Assembly: GCA_019633425.1 (NCBI GenBank)
Contig: WSUB01000144.1
Location: forward strand, 40,009-104,008
Direction: 5' to 3'
Origin: Tulasnella sp. 424
Taxonomy: Eukaryota > Basidiomycota > Agaricomycetes > Cantharellales > Tulasnellaceae
DNA: 64,000 nt
The first letter of the stretch is position 1. Each line of letters begins with the position of its first letter. Both the position numbers and the translations under genes were made by a program. The notes below the pieces were generated by a model. It saw only the letters and a list, made by a program, of their open reading frames with translations. It searched no databases and was not told the origin of the DNA. Of this stretch, positions 46,902-59,689 are shown in pieces.

Positions 46902-48740
46902 ATGTTTTACACTCGGGCCCTCCAAATTGGCCTCGTTCTCGTCTCTATTAACAACCTACACTGGCTTTTCGACCTCCCTGCTTGGCTCGTTCCTCAATTT
47001 CACACGACCTTGCACCCCAAGACCTCAACAAACGACACACCGCAAGTCAAACCATCTTCAGCGGAGCAGGTTAGGCTGTTGCGACGGCGACACGTTGCCA
47101 TTGCCACTACGTTTAAGTACCATGCCGAGGTCTACAGCCCTTTTGCATGGACCGTTGCCAAGATCTTCGAGAAGCAGCTCTGGCCTACTAGCGTCCACAT
47201 CTACGACGAAGAAACCGAGTTCGTTTCTTTGATGCAGAGGCTCGGCCTGCTGCCGGAGGACATTCTGCGGCCACCAGAAAAGGGGAGGTTCATTGCAGAC
47301 GTACGGTCGACGACACTGTTTCCCGACGACCTCGGTGCGATGATCGACCTCATTTTTCTCGTCACTTGCGAAAGAGAGTAAGTTATTCCACACAAGTTAT
47401 CGATGCTATCTAGAAAGCCTGATGCTCGGATCTACCGACTTGCCAATAGTTTGTCGCAACTTGGCCCTGACTTGCTCCAAGCGTGGGATGAGCGGCCTTC
47501 CGATAAGAAATTCGTGCTTCTATGTGGGGTTCACAACGGGGCACATGCGTTTTGGGTGCACGAACACTTGACCGAATGGTCAAAACGGGGAGCGCTTCGT
47601 CTCTTATCCATTTCTGACCAGTAAGCTACCTTACGATCTCGATCTTATTACTCACTACACCAACGTCCGCAGCGTCGCAAAGTTTTTTAAGATGCGCTTA
47701 AACGAATGGGCAGATAGCAAAGACCCCGACAAGCGTCTTTCCTTCTTTGAATATGTCAAGATCAGCACGTTCTATCCGGTTTCCAATTTCACCGGCTTCC
47801 CGCTCCCCGATAAGTCGGGAGGTTCGGATGTTCCGTGCACTGGCTTGCTACAAGGCGGATTCCAGAGAAAACGAAGGGACTATGATCGGATATTCAGTGA
47901 CCTAGCTCGGCTCCTGCGAGGTAGACGATGATCTGTTTGGCACTGCGCGTTAATTTGACCTCTGCCCTTCCCCCTATCGCACAGAGGATCCGGGAGGCTG
48001 GGGCTATTTATGGTCCGACGTCGAACAGCAGTATTTGCCCGACGCGAGTGCCCCTAACCCACCTTTTATTCTGCACCTCTTGGGATGGAGTCGAGAAAGG
48101 TTGGACGTTCCCCGAGAGATAGAGAAGATAGTTGTGAAGGATATGGACTTTGCGAGTCCCTTCAACTTTTTTTCTCTACTTTGAAACTTATGAAGGACCG
48201 TGATTTCTTCTCCCTGTAGGGCACAAGTGAGTTTTACGCCCTCGTACAATCTATAGACATCGTTATCCCCGCGTTTAGTCCTGAAGGTGGATGTAAGTCC
48301 TTTTGCCCCTTCGCCCGACGATGTTTCTTTTGACGACGTCATTTCTCGCAGACTTGACGCTGCAAGCCTCCTCGACGATTCACACAGCGCTGGAAAACCA
48401 CGTCCCCATCCTCGCCACCCGTGCCATGTGGGAAGCGTATCCGCATATCCGTGGCATGCCCTCGATCCTTCGGCCTGCTTCACTAAGCGAGATGGAAGCC
48501 ATTGGGCTGCTTCGAGGGGCGAGAATCAACTCTGAGAATGCCAACCATGATTTCGGGGAGCTCGGGTCGTACTCTTCTAGAGCCAACGAGGATTGCGCAG
48601 GTCCTTTGGAATTTTGTGATGAAGTTCGAGCTATGTTGGGGCATGGATGGAAAAGAACGTTGAAGGAATGGAGTTGGCATCTCGAGGGTATTTGGAAGAA
48701 GAACGATGAGCTTCTAGAAAGTATTTTGCAAGACATGTAG
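46902..48740 (+). CDS. single-anchor glycosyltransferase-like protein, paralogue 2
   Basis: Six exons in phase: 46902-47377, 47450-47620, 47673-47920, 47985-48151, 48220-48292 and 48352-48740, giving 507 residues. Exons 2-6 are exactly the same lengths as in paralogue 1. The ATG at 46902 (MFYTRALQIGLVL) aligns with the paralogue's start. The N-terminal anchor is followed by HVAIATTFKYHAEVYSPFAW, DLLQAWDERPSDKKF, GWSRERLDVPRE and VQSIDIVIPAF. Intron 4 begins GCGAGT, a GC-AG intron, where paralogue 1 has GTGAGT. No lesions. Same family caveats as paralogue 1. Confidence 0.72.
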
Positions 48741-49019
48741 ATTATATATAGACAAGAGCTGCTGAGCTTCGCTTCGGCCTTAAATTTCTGGTTTACTGAT
48801 ATATTCTAAGCCAACCGCTTATGATGCGTAACATTATGAGCACTCCTGTTGGCAGGGATCAAATTGTGCGTATATCCGTTGTACTAAACACGTCGAGCCC
48901 GCCTTAACAATAATGATTAGATTGTATTTGATGATATGAAGCGTCCCAAAGAGAGGGAAGCTTAGTAAGAGTATGCGTAGTCAGAATAGGGCATGCTCAC
49001 GTTGGAGGCTAGCTAATTT

Positions 49020-51520
49020 TGACTCAATATTCGAACAATGTGGTAGACAACAACCTGTCTACCTGGATCCCAGTTTCGGCTGGTTTTACTTGCAATTGTC
49101 CATCGTCCCGTGAAGAATTGAAACCCTGACGACTCCTTTTCTCCCTGAGATTCTGAGTAAGCGAAGCCAGAAGGAGGGTTTTCTCAGCCCACACGAGGAC
49201 GGCGTTTGCATGCTGAATATATTGTCCCATGTCCCTTTTACCGGAAACGATGGGCGATGTCTGTGTATGCCTAATCACCTTTGACCCCGTGCGAGTGACG
49301 TCATCGTATGATTCCTTCCGAGCTCATCGTAAACCTGACTAACGAAGACCCATTCATTCCTAATCGTTACATTGCGGTCTCAATCATTTACGTACTCACC
49401 AGTCTTACCAGTCTTTCGAGGAGGCGTGGTGGTACAGTTGAGTGCCTGGCACTTGCGTGCGTTTGTGCCTCGTTTTCTCTTGCCCCAGCTCGCTGATACC
49501 AAAGTATTGCTTCCTAGCACAGAGTCAACCTTGTTCTGCGGGTGAAAGGCAACGTTACGTCTTAGTTTTGAATCGATATTAAAAGACATTTTTGCAATGT
49601 TGTGGACAACACTTTGTTTGCGAGAAAGGTCCCTGGATCACAATTTCGACTGCTTTCTCCCCAGCCTGCCCCAGTCTCAAGGTAGTTCCCTCCTCTTGAT
49701 GCCATGTCGATGCATATGTCCATCCGTCTCCCATCGCCACCCACTTTCAACTTTACTCTCGAATTCCATCGGCATGCTTCCATTTCAAGTTTGGGTGAAG
49801 GAAGATCGAATCCACTCAACTCACCATCCACCCAAGTATCAAGTCTAGCAAGACGTTGGCGCTCATCGAAGTGACATGGACCGACAACAAACGCTTAGGA
49901 CTGCATCTCACTAAGTGGGGTGCCTTCCCGCAGAAGGTCGTGTTCTACCTAGAACTCGTGGCCAAGTACGACACGAGGAGGGTGTGGCTTTGGGAGCTTC
50001 TTGAAGGGAATTGGGAGGAGAGGAAGGAACGACACACTGAGACAACGAGATGGAACGGAGGACCGAGAATGAATAAAGTCGAAGACCGTGGCCGCTTTGT
50101 AGGGACTTCGGCGTCCATCCCTCCCTTCAACCTCTGGCAGACGATCTCACCTTGCGGCCGTCCGGTACTCTCCAGCAAGGGTGCGATCTAGTAGCGCAAG
50201 AACGTTCAGACCCCTTAACATCAAACATGCTACCAACCTCATATATGCTAGCACTTTACTGGCCTTTCTCGCTCTCTGCAATTTCGCAACAGTCTGAGAA
50301 GCCTTTCGTCAAGCCCGTTTTCCGCGCGACCTACACTGCGGCCTGAACTGTTCTCGTTCAATCCGAGGAAGCGGTAAGCACTATCGATCTCCTAACACCG
50401 CCTATCACTTATTTCCGTACTTTACACATTGTCAATCCAGGCTCTGCATCTAGCCGTTTTCGAACAATCGCTCTGCTAGATCCGTACATCCTCTTGAGCA
50501 TCTCCTTGACGCTTCTACCCGACGATTGATTTTAACATTGACACAGCGCCCCTTCGATTCTGGTGAACAACCGCCCAGGGTAATTACGTATTCGCGGTGG
50601 CTGGCAAGCGCTTCGCTCATCCTACCGGAGAAGCTCGATCGAGGAGGGACTTTCCTCGCTCACGTGAAGTAAGCGACCAGTTTGGGGTCGGGGAAGCGTT
50701 GCAGGCCATAGGAAATGTACCGTTCGGAGGGAGATCTCGTTGCAGACGATGGTTCTTCGAATCCCGTCCACCAACCTCGCAGTTTCAGCAGTCAGACCTC
50801 AGTACCTTCGACACATTCCAAGCGGAGCCTGGATCAAAGAAGCTTATGAAGACAACGACCAAGGAGCATCCCTCCCGCGACCCGGATCTCATCGTGCTTC
50901 CATCCCTTGTCCATCCTGCCCTAGCAATTTCGAACTTCGAGGATGAAGGTCTCGCTCTCTCTTGGACCGAAAGGGCTTTTTTGCGAAGCTCGTCCACTAC
51001 AATCACCGGTCGACCAAACGCCCGTGCACCTCCTTTTCAATTTGGTGGGGCAACATTGCAACCGTTCAGAGGACGGTTGATGCTGGGAGGCAGTATACGG
51101 TGGTCATGCAAGCTATGCGATTGGCCATCAATGGACAAAGGGACTTAATAGCGACACGCGTATTCTGCCTTTTCCTTGCTGTGTCGTGGGCGATTGACTC
51201 AGACAGTTCGCTCAAATCAACTTCGGTACCGACTTCTGCATTCTTCATTTCAATCGTCTTCATAAATCCATTCTAGCCCTGCAACGAAATCGCTTACGGG
51301 ATACGTGGTGCCATACTATGATTCGGCGTCTTATGAACGTTTACGCGTGCAAGAGATTACAAGCCCCAGCTAATCAATCACACCGATACGGCCCTGATAG
51401 TAAATTGACTCACCTGCATAAAGGCTCCACCCCGTCGTTCTTACGCACGGGGAGGTCGGTAATGTCCGGGATCCGAACATGTGGTGGATGTGTAAGAAAT
51501 GAGCGCCCACGCCCAGCGCA
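49020..51520. repeat. repeat family R, copy R1 (with an extra fragment at 49020-49095)
   Basis: Sequence between paralogue 2 and the kinase gene that recurs at 56730-59300 (R2) and 59690-61670 (R3). Shared landmarks are GAGTGACGTCATCGTATG, AATGTTGTGGACAACACTTT and TCAGTAGACC-like TTTCAGCAGTCAGACCTCAG. A related 75-bp piece at 49020-49095 repeats the GTGGACAACA landmark. The + strand at 50640-51110 encodes a peptide stretch conserved with R2, but with a frame change. Type of element is unknown; I see no long terminal repeats or transposase. Confidence 0.7.
50190..50260 (+). pseudogene. short remnant resembling the gene at 44872-46526
   Basis: A frame reads QERSDPLTSNMLP, close to CKESDPLTSNLMW of the beta-helix-like gene, with matching DNA (GACCCCTTAACATCAAAC against GACCCTTTGACATCAAAT). 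The match covers about 40 bp, so it may be a captured fragment or chance. Confidence 0.3.
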
Positions 51521-52520
51521 TGTTTGATTTCACACACATAATTCTCTAGGCGGATATCAAGCCAATTAGCTTAATTTAGCAGGAAATAATCGCAGCGTGT
51601 TTTGACTTTGTAAGCATCCCAAACATGGCCTGCTCTTGCTCACACATTGCCGCCGTGTTCGGGGCCGGAACATTACCGCTCCCCACTTATGTTAGTCCCT
51701 TTGTGAGTCTTTTTGCCGTAGGCAAAAGAAGAATTCTCCGGGATCCAGGAACGTAGGCTTATCCGGCTCACTTAAGGACCCACACCCGTTCGGTATTTGC
51801 GGCGAGGTTTCTGCGTTGGGTACTCCATATCGATGGTCTCGCTTTTGCTGGAAAGGTTGGTGAAATGGCGGTGCAATGGTACAAGCATCATTCCGCTATG
51901 ACAGGTTGGCGTGAAATGGGTTCGCTTTCATGTGCCGTGGGAGAACACAGCGCTCCGAACAAGCCGGGGTCCTGTTTTGCCTTTATGTCCTCACTTGTAC
52001 ATGTACAACGGTTTTGATCCGCCATGACCTTCAAGCGGAAACCCCTTGAATGGCGCGCCGAAAAAAGAAAACTCGATTCTCGCTGCAGGAAGGTCTACTA
52101 CCTCGGGAAAGTGGTTCTCTGTGCAAGATGATCACGGTCTCAGGCCTCAAGTTCGATGGTTCTGCAGAGAATGCCGGAACTTAATGTACCTGCAAACGCT
52201 TTAGGCAGTGATGGCGATTAGCCGGCGATTCGTACGGTCAATCGGATAGATGAGAGCTTGGTAAGTTACGCCGTTGCCTTTAAAAACGGACGACTGAGGT
52301 CTCTTTTTCCTCCACAGGCTCCATCCCATCAGCTCCTTACCTCTCGTTCTGTTCATCTCGAGGCGCAGCCGTAGAATACCACTCCCCCCCAAATATCTTC
52401 AATCGGATTCGATTTACCCGAACATGCCGGACAACCAAACACCTCAGGGCATACTGCACCAAAGCCTGGACAAGGCCGTAAGTCGTCTCCACATTCCAGG
52501 GAGGAACTATGCACTGAAGG
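51521..52520. other. region upstream of the kinase gene
   Basis: No gene is supported. The part at 51720-51930 recurs at 61860-62050, and 51905-51950 recurs near 63840-63890 (ATGGGTTCGCTTTCATGTGC-type). A 158-codon antisense open frame at 52353-52829 overlaps the kinase exon and is rejected. An upstream start at 52423 (MPDNQTPQGILHQS) is in a different frame and could be part of an unseen 5' exon. Confidence 0.45.
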
Positions 52521-55500
52521 ATGGTATCGAAGCGGGAAATTCTTCACGGAATGTCCGAGCACCGAATTGATCCTCGGACAATCAAAACAACAAAAACCGA
52601 GTCGCGTACAAAGGGTGGGCAAAGTACCCTTGTCCTTGGAACTTGCACCATCAGGCTTCCGGAACAAATCGCGACATTGCTCCCTGAACACCTGCAAAAA
52701 CGGTTCATTCGGATACAACTGGCAATCAAGAAGCTCAAATGGAATCACGAGGATGCCGAAGCATCGGCGAAGTTTTTCAAGGTATCGTTTTCTTCTTGTG
52801 GTGCTTTCGCTCTTCTGATCGCTCCCCATTAGTCCTTCGTCAACGAGATCAGTATAATGGCGGGGCTTTCACACCGTAACATTGTCAAGTTCATCGGTTT
52901 TGTTGAAGACATGGAGAAGGGTGATGCTTGGATCATTTTACCTTGGGAAGCGAACGGGAACGTCCGAGAGTTCTTGCAGTCAGGCGAATGGGACATTCCC
53001 GAGCGCGTCTCCTTGGTGAGTGTTTCTGATGTGTGCTTCACCTGAGTTACCTGAACGAAAAATCGATCTAGGTTAAAGATGTTATCAGCGGTGTAGAGTA
53101 CCTGCACACGAGACAACCTCCGATCTGCCATGGCGACCTTAAGTCGGTGAGTCAGTTGAGCCAGGTTTCGATGTACTATGTTCTAACCAACCGTTTTTCA
53201 GCTCAATATTCTAGTCAACTCGTCGTACCATGCAGTGATCACGGATTTTGGATCGGCACGAATTAAACGAAGCTTGGATTCAACGAGAGGCGACGGTGTG
53301 TCCGAGCTGCCAGGGCCACCCGAAAGGGACAACAGCGATGTCGTTCAAGACTTGCCTTCTCCGAGAATTTGCCTGAACGCTTCCACATTGGAGCTCACGT
53401 TAACGGGACCTGCGTTTTCTCTGCGGTGGACAGCACCGGAAGTGCTGAACAACGGGGTGCAAGATTTGCCCAGCGACATGTGGGCTGTTGGGTGGATCAC
53501 CTGGGAGGTGAGTGCGCTCTTTGATGAGGAGTTTTCATCTCCTTTTTTCTCACGGATATGGCTGCGCCTCAGATCTTCACTGGTAGAATTCCATTTGAGG
53601 AACTCAATGCCCAAGGGCCCATTATATCGCATGTTATAAAAGGAAAATTACCAGCAATCCGGGAGGAAGCCCGATTATCCGATGCTCGTATGCTGTGTAC
53701 TCTCATGTCGGACTGCTGGATTTCAAAGCCAATCGCGAGGATAGATGCTTCCACGTTTCAGCGAAAGGTTGGCTTCATGGTGAGTGTTCTGTTGGTAGAC
53801 ATGACAGGGTGCTAAACGGGCCGGATATGTATCAGCCATCCATGACACCTTCTAGTTCAGCCGCTGGTGGTGCGAAGGTGCGGTCCGCCGCACTTTTACA
53901 GAGGCTTGGCACAGTGTATCGCCAGCAGGATAATGCAGCGGTCGCCGAGTCCCATTATCAAGCGGCCATCGACATTGCGACTCGAACGAAAGACGACGGG
54001 GTAAAGGGTGACGCGTTATACGGTCTGGGATTTGTCTACTGTTCTCAGTCGAGGAATGAAGAGGCGGAGAAGGCTTACATGCAGGCGCACGAGATCTACT
54101 CTCGCATCGGCTATGATAGGGGTGCCGCAGATGCGTCGCAAGGCCTGGGGGTTATCTATTGCATTCAGTCAAGGAATGGGGAGGCAGAGAAGGCTTTCAT
54201 GGAAGCGCACGCGATCCACTCTCGCAACGGCCATGACCTGGGTGTCGTAAACGCGTTGCAAGGCTTGGGGGATCTCTATCGCTCTCAGTCGAGGAATCGG
54301 GAGGCAGAGAAGGCTCTTACGGAGGCGCACGAGATCAACTCTCGCATCGACAATGAGCTGGGTATCGCAAACGCGTTGTTCGGCTTGGGGAGTATCTACG
54401 ATGCTCAATCGAAGCTTCGAGAGGCCGAGGGGGCTTTCATGGAAGCGCATAAGATCCACTCTCGCAGCGGCACCGACATGTGTACCGCATACGATTTGCT
54501 TGGCTTGGGGAATACCTATCGCCGCCAGTCGAGGAAGTTGGAGGCGGAGAAGGCTTTCATGGAGGCGCACGAGATCCACTCTCGCATCGGCCACGACTTG
54601 GGTGCCGCAAATGCATTGGTCTACCTTGGGAAGGTATATCATGATCAGTCGAGGATTCGGGAGGCGGAGAAGGCCTTCACAGAAGCGCATGAGATCCACT
54701 CCCGCATCGGCAATGCCATGGGCTCTGCAAATGCGTTAGAGGGCCTGGGAGATATCTATCACTATCAGTCAAGGGATCGTGAGGCGGAAAAGGCTTTCAC
54801 GGCAGCGTACGAGATCCACTCTCGTATAGGCAATGCCTTTGGCACGGCAAACGCATTGCAGGGCCTGGGGGGGGTTTACCACGCTCGGATGAGAAATCAG
54901 GAGGCGGAGAAGGCTTTCGTGGAAGCCCACACGATCCACTCTCGAATCGGCGACGATGAGGGTGCCGCAGAGGCGTTGAATGGTCTGGGGAATGTCTATC
55001 GAGTTCAGTCGAGGAATCAGGAAGCGGAGAAGGCCTTCACAGAAGCGCACGAAATCAACTCCCGCATCGGCAATCACTTGGGTGCCGCAAGGGCGCTGAT
55101 CGGTTTGGGGCATGCATCCCATGCTCAGTCGAGAACTCGCGAGGCTGAAAAGGCGTTCAAAGACGCCCACAGCATCTACTCTCTCTTTGGAAACAAAATC
55201 GGCATTGGGAACACATTACGCGGTCTTGCAAAGCTGTATAGTGACCAGGGCAGATACGATGATTCGGTGGCGTCCTACCGCCTGGCAGCCGCTTCTTATG
55301 ATCATGCTCAGGACAGAGACGGCAGGGCTAAAACTCTATGCGACCTCGCGCTAACCCATTATGATCAACGTCGATATCCCGAGGCCGAGGAGGCTGCGAC
55401 CGAGGCCCGTGCCATTTGGATCAGGATTGGCAACGAGGGTTTGCAAGCGGGTGCTTCGTTGCTTTTGTCCAAGATCTTCACAGACCAGTCTCGGCATGCT

Positions 55501-55986
55501 GAAGCAAAAGAGGCGCTACTTCAAGCTGAACCTGTACTTGCCCGAATCGGCGATGATAGAGGACACGCGAAATCATTGTCTTCCCTCGGCTTTGCAAACT
55601 TCCTACTGGGCACGTACGATGAATCAGAAGAGTGCCACCGCCTTGCCCAAGCCATTTTCTTAAGTATGGGCGATATTCGCGGTGAGGCCAGCCAATTGTT
55701 CTTTCTTGGGGGGCTGTATCTCCACCAAGGTCGACATGACGAAGCGGAGGAGTGTTTGGCAGAGGCACGGGTCGGGTATGCCAAGATTGGCAACGAGGAG
55801 GGCGAAGCAAAGGCGTTGGATTGGTTGATAGAATTATACACCCAGACAGGCAGATCTGTCGATGCGAAGGCCGCTTGTGTAGAAGCTCGTGCAATATACG
55901 CGCGAACGGCCCGGCCGATAAGCGAAATCTGCTTAACGACCTGGAAACGCCTCCAGGCCCTGGACCGCCAATCGGATTCACGTTAG
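52521..55986 (+). CDS. protein kinase (tyrosine-kinase-like) fused to TPR repeats
   Basis: Six exons in phase: 52521-52781, 52833-53015, 53072-53146, 53202-53507, 53573-53779 and 53836-55986, giving 1060 residues; the 5' end is the least certain part. Kinase: glycine-rich GGQSTLVLGT, then LAIKKLKW with the ATP-site Lys, ILPWEANGNVREFL, catalytic HGDLKSLN (His168), DFGSA (Asp188), a long activation segment, and WTAPEV at about 251. All key residues for activity are present. Residues from about 345 on are TPR: ten near-identical 40-residue units (core EAEKAFMEAHEIHSRIG, spaced by GLGxVYxxQSRN) and about seven more divergent ones. Likely a cytosolic signalling receptor; ligand and substrate unknown. 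Confidence 0.88.
54000..55200 (+). repeat. ten tandem 120-bp coding repeats (TPR)
   Basis: Each 120-bp unit contains GAGGCGGAGAAGGCTTTCAT and GAGATCCACTCTCGCATCGG with few changes, in one frame. DNA similarity between units looks much higher than for the later TPRs of the same gene, suggesting recent amplification or gene conversion. Confidence 0.9.
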
Positions 55987-56730
55987 CAGGTTCTTTCCGG
56001 CAGTAGATACCCAGGGGAATGTGATAAAGTAGGTAGCCACGAGTCCGTACCCTAAAGGACTCTCCAGGTAGCTAAGTAACGACTCTCGTTTTCCAGGCGA
56101 TTCCCCTGATTCTTTATACGTTCTGTTAACCTATCTCCCGATCCCTCTAGTTGGACTGTCTCCTTCTATTATGTCCCATCTCGCCCATTGTTTCAGGAAA
56201 ACCTCTGTTTGTATAATGCTGCTTATGTTCTGTAGATCATCTGAATCCCCTGGATCTGCCTCACACACCTCTTCATAAACTGACACTTCGTCCTACCGAC
56301 CTTTGCCCAACTTCGATCAACCCTGGTGAGGTTAAGTACTCTCCAATACGGTACTTCCATGTAATCAATGTAGCCCCCAACATGGCGCACACTTCACATT
56401 CTTCATAATTCGGACGACCTTTGGGGGAAGCGATTGCAAGCCATCGCAGGCTGTACATGCGCATCCCATCCGCCTTTGCCACGGGCAGCTACATTGTCAC
56501 TTGTCCTGTTCGTATTCCAATTTCGGAAGCATACGTAATGTTGAATAAGCCGTAACACTTCTCACTCGACTCGACTCGGATCCATTCATGCTGACTTCAG
56601 ACCGACCCTTGTCGAGACAGTTGCTCTGTCGAAGCGGCTGGTATTCCTCTAATTCCCTGCGACCGATCTATTCTCTCCTGACAGCTCCTCCACTACCTAC
56701 GTCACTACTCCTTCCAAGTTCATGGGGAAC
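55987..56730. other. intergenic stretch
   Basis: Downstream of the kinase-TPR gene, before repeat copy R2. No gene is seen. Confidence 0.5.
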
Positions 56731-59300
56731 TCACCACCCGCGGACTCTGAAGAATTGAAGCTCTCACGACTCCTTTTCTCTCTGAGTCTCCGAGTCAGGG
56801 AAGCCAGAAGGAAGGGGTTTCTCAGCGCACGTGAGGACGGCACTTGCATGCTCATATATTGTCACATGTTCCCTTTACCAGAAAGTCGGGGAAACGATGA
56901 GCCGGTGTCTGCGTACGCCTGATCGACTCTCCCCCGCGCGCGAGTGACGTCATCGTATGTTTGGTTCCGAGCTCGTCACGCCCATCGTGCTGACTGACAA
57001 AGACCCTTTCATTTCTATCCTAATTATATAAGTACTCTGTGGCCTCAATCAATACATCGAGCTATTCAACAAGCTCTTCAGTCTTCGGGTATATTTTGGC
57101 GTGAGTCGAGTGCGTGCCTACGTCTTTGCCTCTTTTTTTCTCTGGACCCCCGGGATCGAGAGGGAGTTCTGGTGTCATGATATGAGAACGGTCCGCTGAT
57201 ATCCAAGTATTGGCTCCTGGATAGAAGCAACCTTCTCTGTGGGTCAACAGCATCGTTACATCTCAACATTGAATCGGTATTCGGGCAATGTTGTGGACAA
57301 CACTTTGTTTGCAAGGATGTCCCTGGATCCTAATTTCGACTGGTTCCTCATCAATCCACTTCCCCCAGTCTTTTCAACATTGGCTCCTTCCTCTTGATGT
57401 ACGGTCCGGTGTCCACTTACCTCCCGTCGCCACCTGATCCCAACTGTACTCTCGACTTCCATTAACACGCTCCATTTCAAGTTTGGGTCAAGCAAGATCA
57501 AACGCACTCAACAGCACTCAACTCACCGCCCATTCAAGCATTACAAAAAGCTGGCGCCCATTGAATTCGACACTGACCGACGCTAAACGGTCAGGAATAC
57601 ATCCCACTGAGTGGCGCGTCTTCGTGCAGAAAGGTCATGCCCGACCCTAGAGCTTGCGGCCACATATGACACCCGGAGGTTTGGGTTTGGAAGCGTCTCG
57701 AAGGGAATCGAGAGGAGAAGGAGGAACGGCACGCCGAGACGAAGAGATGGATCGAAAGACAAGGAACAGATCAAGCCGAAGACCATCTCCAGGCCGCTTT
57801 AGAGAGATTTTGACGGCCACCTTTCCCTTCAACCTCCGTCCAACGATCTCGCCAGCTGCGGCTGTCCAGTACTCTCCGACAAGGATGCGATCTAGCAGCA
57901 CAACGACGTTGGGGCATCATAAGTACTAGCAGCTCACATTCACTGGGACTTGCCGGCTCTTCTCACTCCCCGCGATTTCGCAACAGTCTAGTGGGAGTCC
58001 TTCGTCAAGCCCCTCTTCCCTCACGACCTACACTGGGACCGGCACTGCTCGGGTTCGATCCAAGGAAGCGTAAGTAAGCACTATCAATCTTATAATACCG
58101 CTTGTTACCCACTTTCACGCCGACACATTATCGATCCAGGGTTCAGCATCCGGCCAGGTCCAAGCAAGTTGCTCTGCGAAGTCGTCACATCCTCTCTGCA
58201 CAACTCCGAGGCCCTTCTACCCAACGATTCATTCCAACATCGAAGTGACGCTCGGTCACTTATGCTGGACAACCGCTTAGGACAACTACGTATTGGCGGC
58301 GGCTGGCAAGCGTTTCGCTCGGCCTGCTGGAAATGGGGGAGGGGCTCGACTCGAGGAAGGCCTTTACTCGTTGAGCGACCGGTGGCAGCGTTGGAAGTGG
58401 TAGGAAATGCGGCTTTAGGAGGGATATCTCGCTGTAGAGGATGGTCATTCGAATTCCGTCTACCAATCGAGGAGTTTCAACAGTCAGACGTCAGCACCTT
58501 CGACCGATTCCGGGAGGAGCTCGAGCCAAAGATCCCGATGAAGACAAGGGCAGAGGAAGATTCCTCCCGCGACCCGAATCTCATCACGCTCCTCATCGCC
58601 CGTCCATCCCGCCTCAGCGCAATTTCAAACTTCGAGGCTGAAGGTCTTCTCTCGCGGACCGAAGCGGATTTTGCGAAACTCGTCTATTACAATCCCCGGT
58701 CGACCAACCAAACCTCTGCGCACCTTTTTTCGACTTGGTGGGGCAAATTTCCAACCGTGCACACAGAACAGTCAGGCCCGGCCGCTTGGGGTCGGTCGGA
58801 TGAAGTTTTCACTGCTTTCGCACTACGGCTCAACTGAGGGAGAAACATATTGCCCCTCTTCCGGTGCTACGAAGAATCAGGAAGCTGGGGGGCCGTACCT
58901 TCAATGACCCATCAGCGCCGCTACAGCAAGCATCCCGCAACGAAGGGACCCGCGCTTCGGCCCGGTTTGGGACAAAACGGCGTTAAAACTGCTCCTGGTG
59001 GAGGAAGAATCCGTGGAAGCACAGCGCGACCGGCGGAGGTTGGTCGTGGCTCTTCAGTTTGGGAGATCCTTGATCGGCCCACCGTCAAGAACATTTCGGA
59101 TACTTGGATTTCGTTGAACGTGATTGCGTCTGGTCCTGCTCCGCCTTTCCCCCAATTACTAATACGTGTCGTCCAAACACTGGCCGTGTGTGGTGAATCC
59201 TTTTTGGCGTCTGTTTTCACACTCGTCGGCTCATTTAATTATAACTTTCTCATTGGCAGCGACGAGAATCCACTGAGGTTCGCCGTCAATCCGATCCTTT
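56730..59300. repeat. repeat family R, copy R2
   Basis: Homologous to R1 in order along its length (for example GAAGAATTGAAGCTCTCACG at 56749 against GAAGAATTGAAACCCTGACG at 49110). Its right part (58830-59290) is also homologous to 60330-60790 in R3. It holds an open frame at 58169-58837. No terminal repeats were identified. Confidence 0.7.
58169..58837 (+). CDS. 222-residue frame inside repeat R2, unknown family
   Basis: A single uninterrupted frame ends at TGA 58837. Several stretches are conserved in protein with R1, although the DNA has diverged: FQQSDVSTFD, SRDPNLI, AISNFEAEGL and FAKLVYYNPRST, against FQQSDLSTFD, SRDPDLI, AISNFEDEGL and FAKLVHYNHRST. R1 needs a frame change near 50975 to keep the last block. 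I recognise no domain; the start codon may lie further downstream. The pattern suggests that this was a protein of a repeated or mobile unit. Confidence 0.4.
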   Translation: MLCEVVTSSLHNSEALLPNDSFQHRSDARSLMLDNRLGQLRIGGGWQAFRSACWKWGRGSTRGRPLLVERPVAALEVVGNAALGGISRCRGWSFEFRLPIEEFQQSDVSTFDRFREELEPKIPMKTRAEEDSSRDPNLITLLIARPSRLSAISNFEAEGLLSRTEADFAKLVYYNPRSTNQTSAHLFSTWWGKFPTVHTEQSGPAAWGRSDEVFTAFALRLN

Positions 59301-59489
59301 CGTAGCCTGCACCGAATTGACAACCACGGACGTCATTGATAAAAGCAGCAGTCCCTAACCCCCCACTTAACATGCGTAGCAAGACCTTTAATCTTTCCAG
59401 GCAAGAAAACCACGACGCTTCCCGACAACCGCCAGATCTGTGCAACTACGAGCTAATGCGAGCTCGACTTGCCGCACTCAAACTGCCAG

Positions 59490-59677
59490 CGACGAATTGG
59501 AGCTCGGCTCGTACCCTTCTCCAGTCAACGAGGATTGTGTCGGTCCTGTGGAATTTTGTGATTCGAGCTATGTTGGGGCACGGATGGAGAAGAACCTTGG
59601 AGGAGTGGAATCGGCATTTGGAGAGTATTTGTAAGAAGAACGAGGAGACTTTAGAAAGTATTCTTCAGGACGTGTAG
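59490..59677 (+). pseudogene. 3' fragment of a third glycosyltransferase-like paralogue
   Basis: Sequence matching the last exon of the paralogue at 46902-48740 (LGHGWRRTLEEWNRHLESI, then ESILQDV and the stop). Nearby the CVGPVEFCD segment is in another frame, so at least one shift is present. Everything upstream is missing. It is followed by repeat R3, in the same order as paralogue 2 followed by R1. Confidence 0.75.
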
Positions 59678-59689
59678 ATTATATAGAGA

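Noticed and set aside
52353..52829. 158-codon minus-strand open frame opposite the first kinase exon
   Set aside because: It is the mirror of the kinase coding strand, which carries clear motifs.
54000..55200. Regular 120-bp repeats as a possible CRISPR or satellite array
   Set aside because: The repeats are in frame, have no spacers and encode TPR units in one exon.
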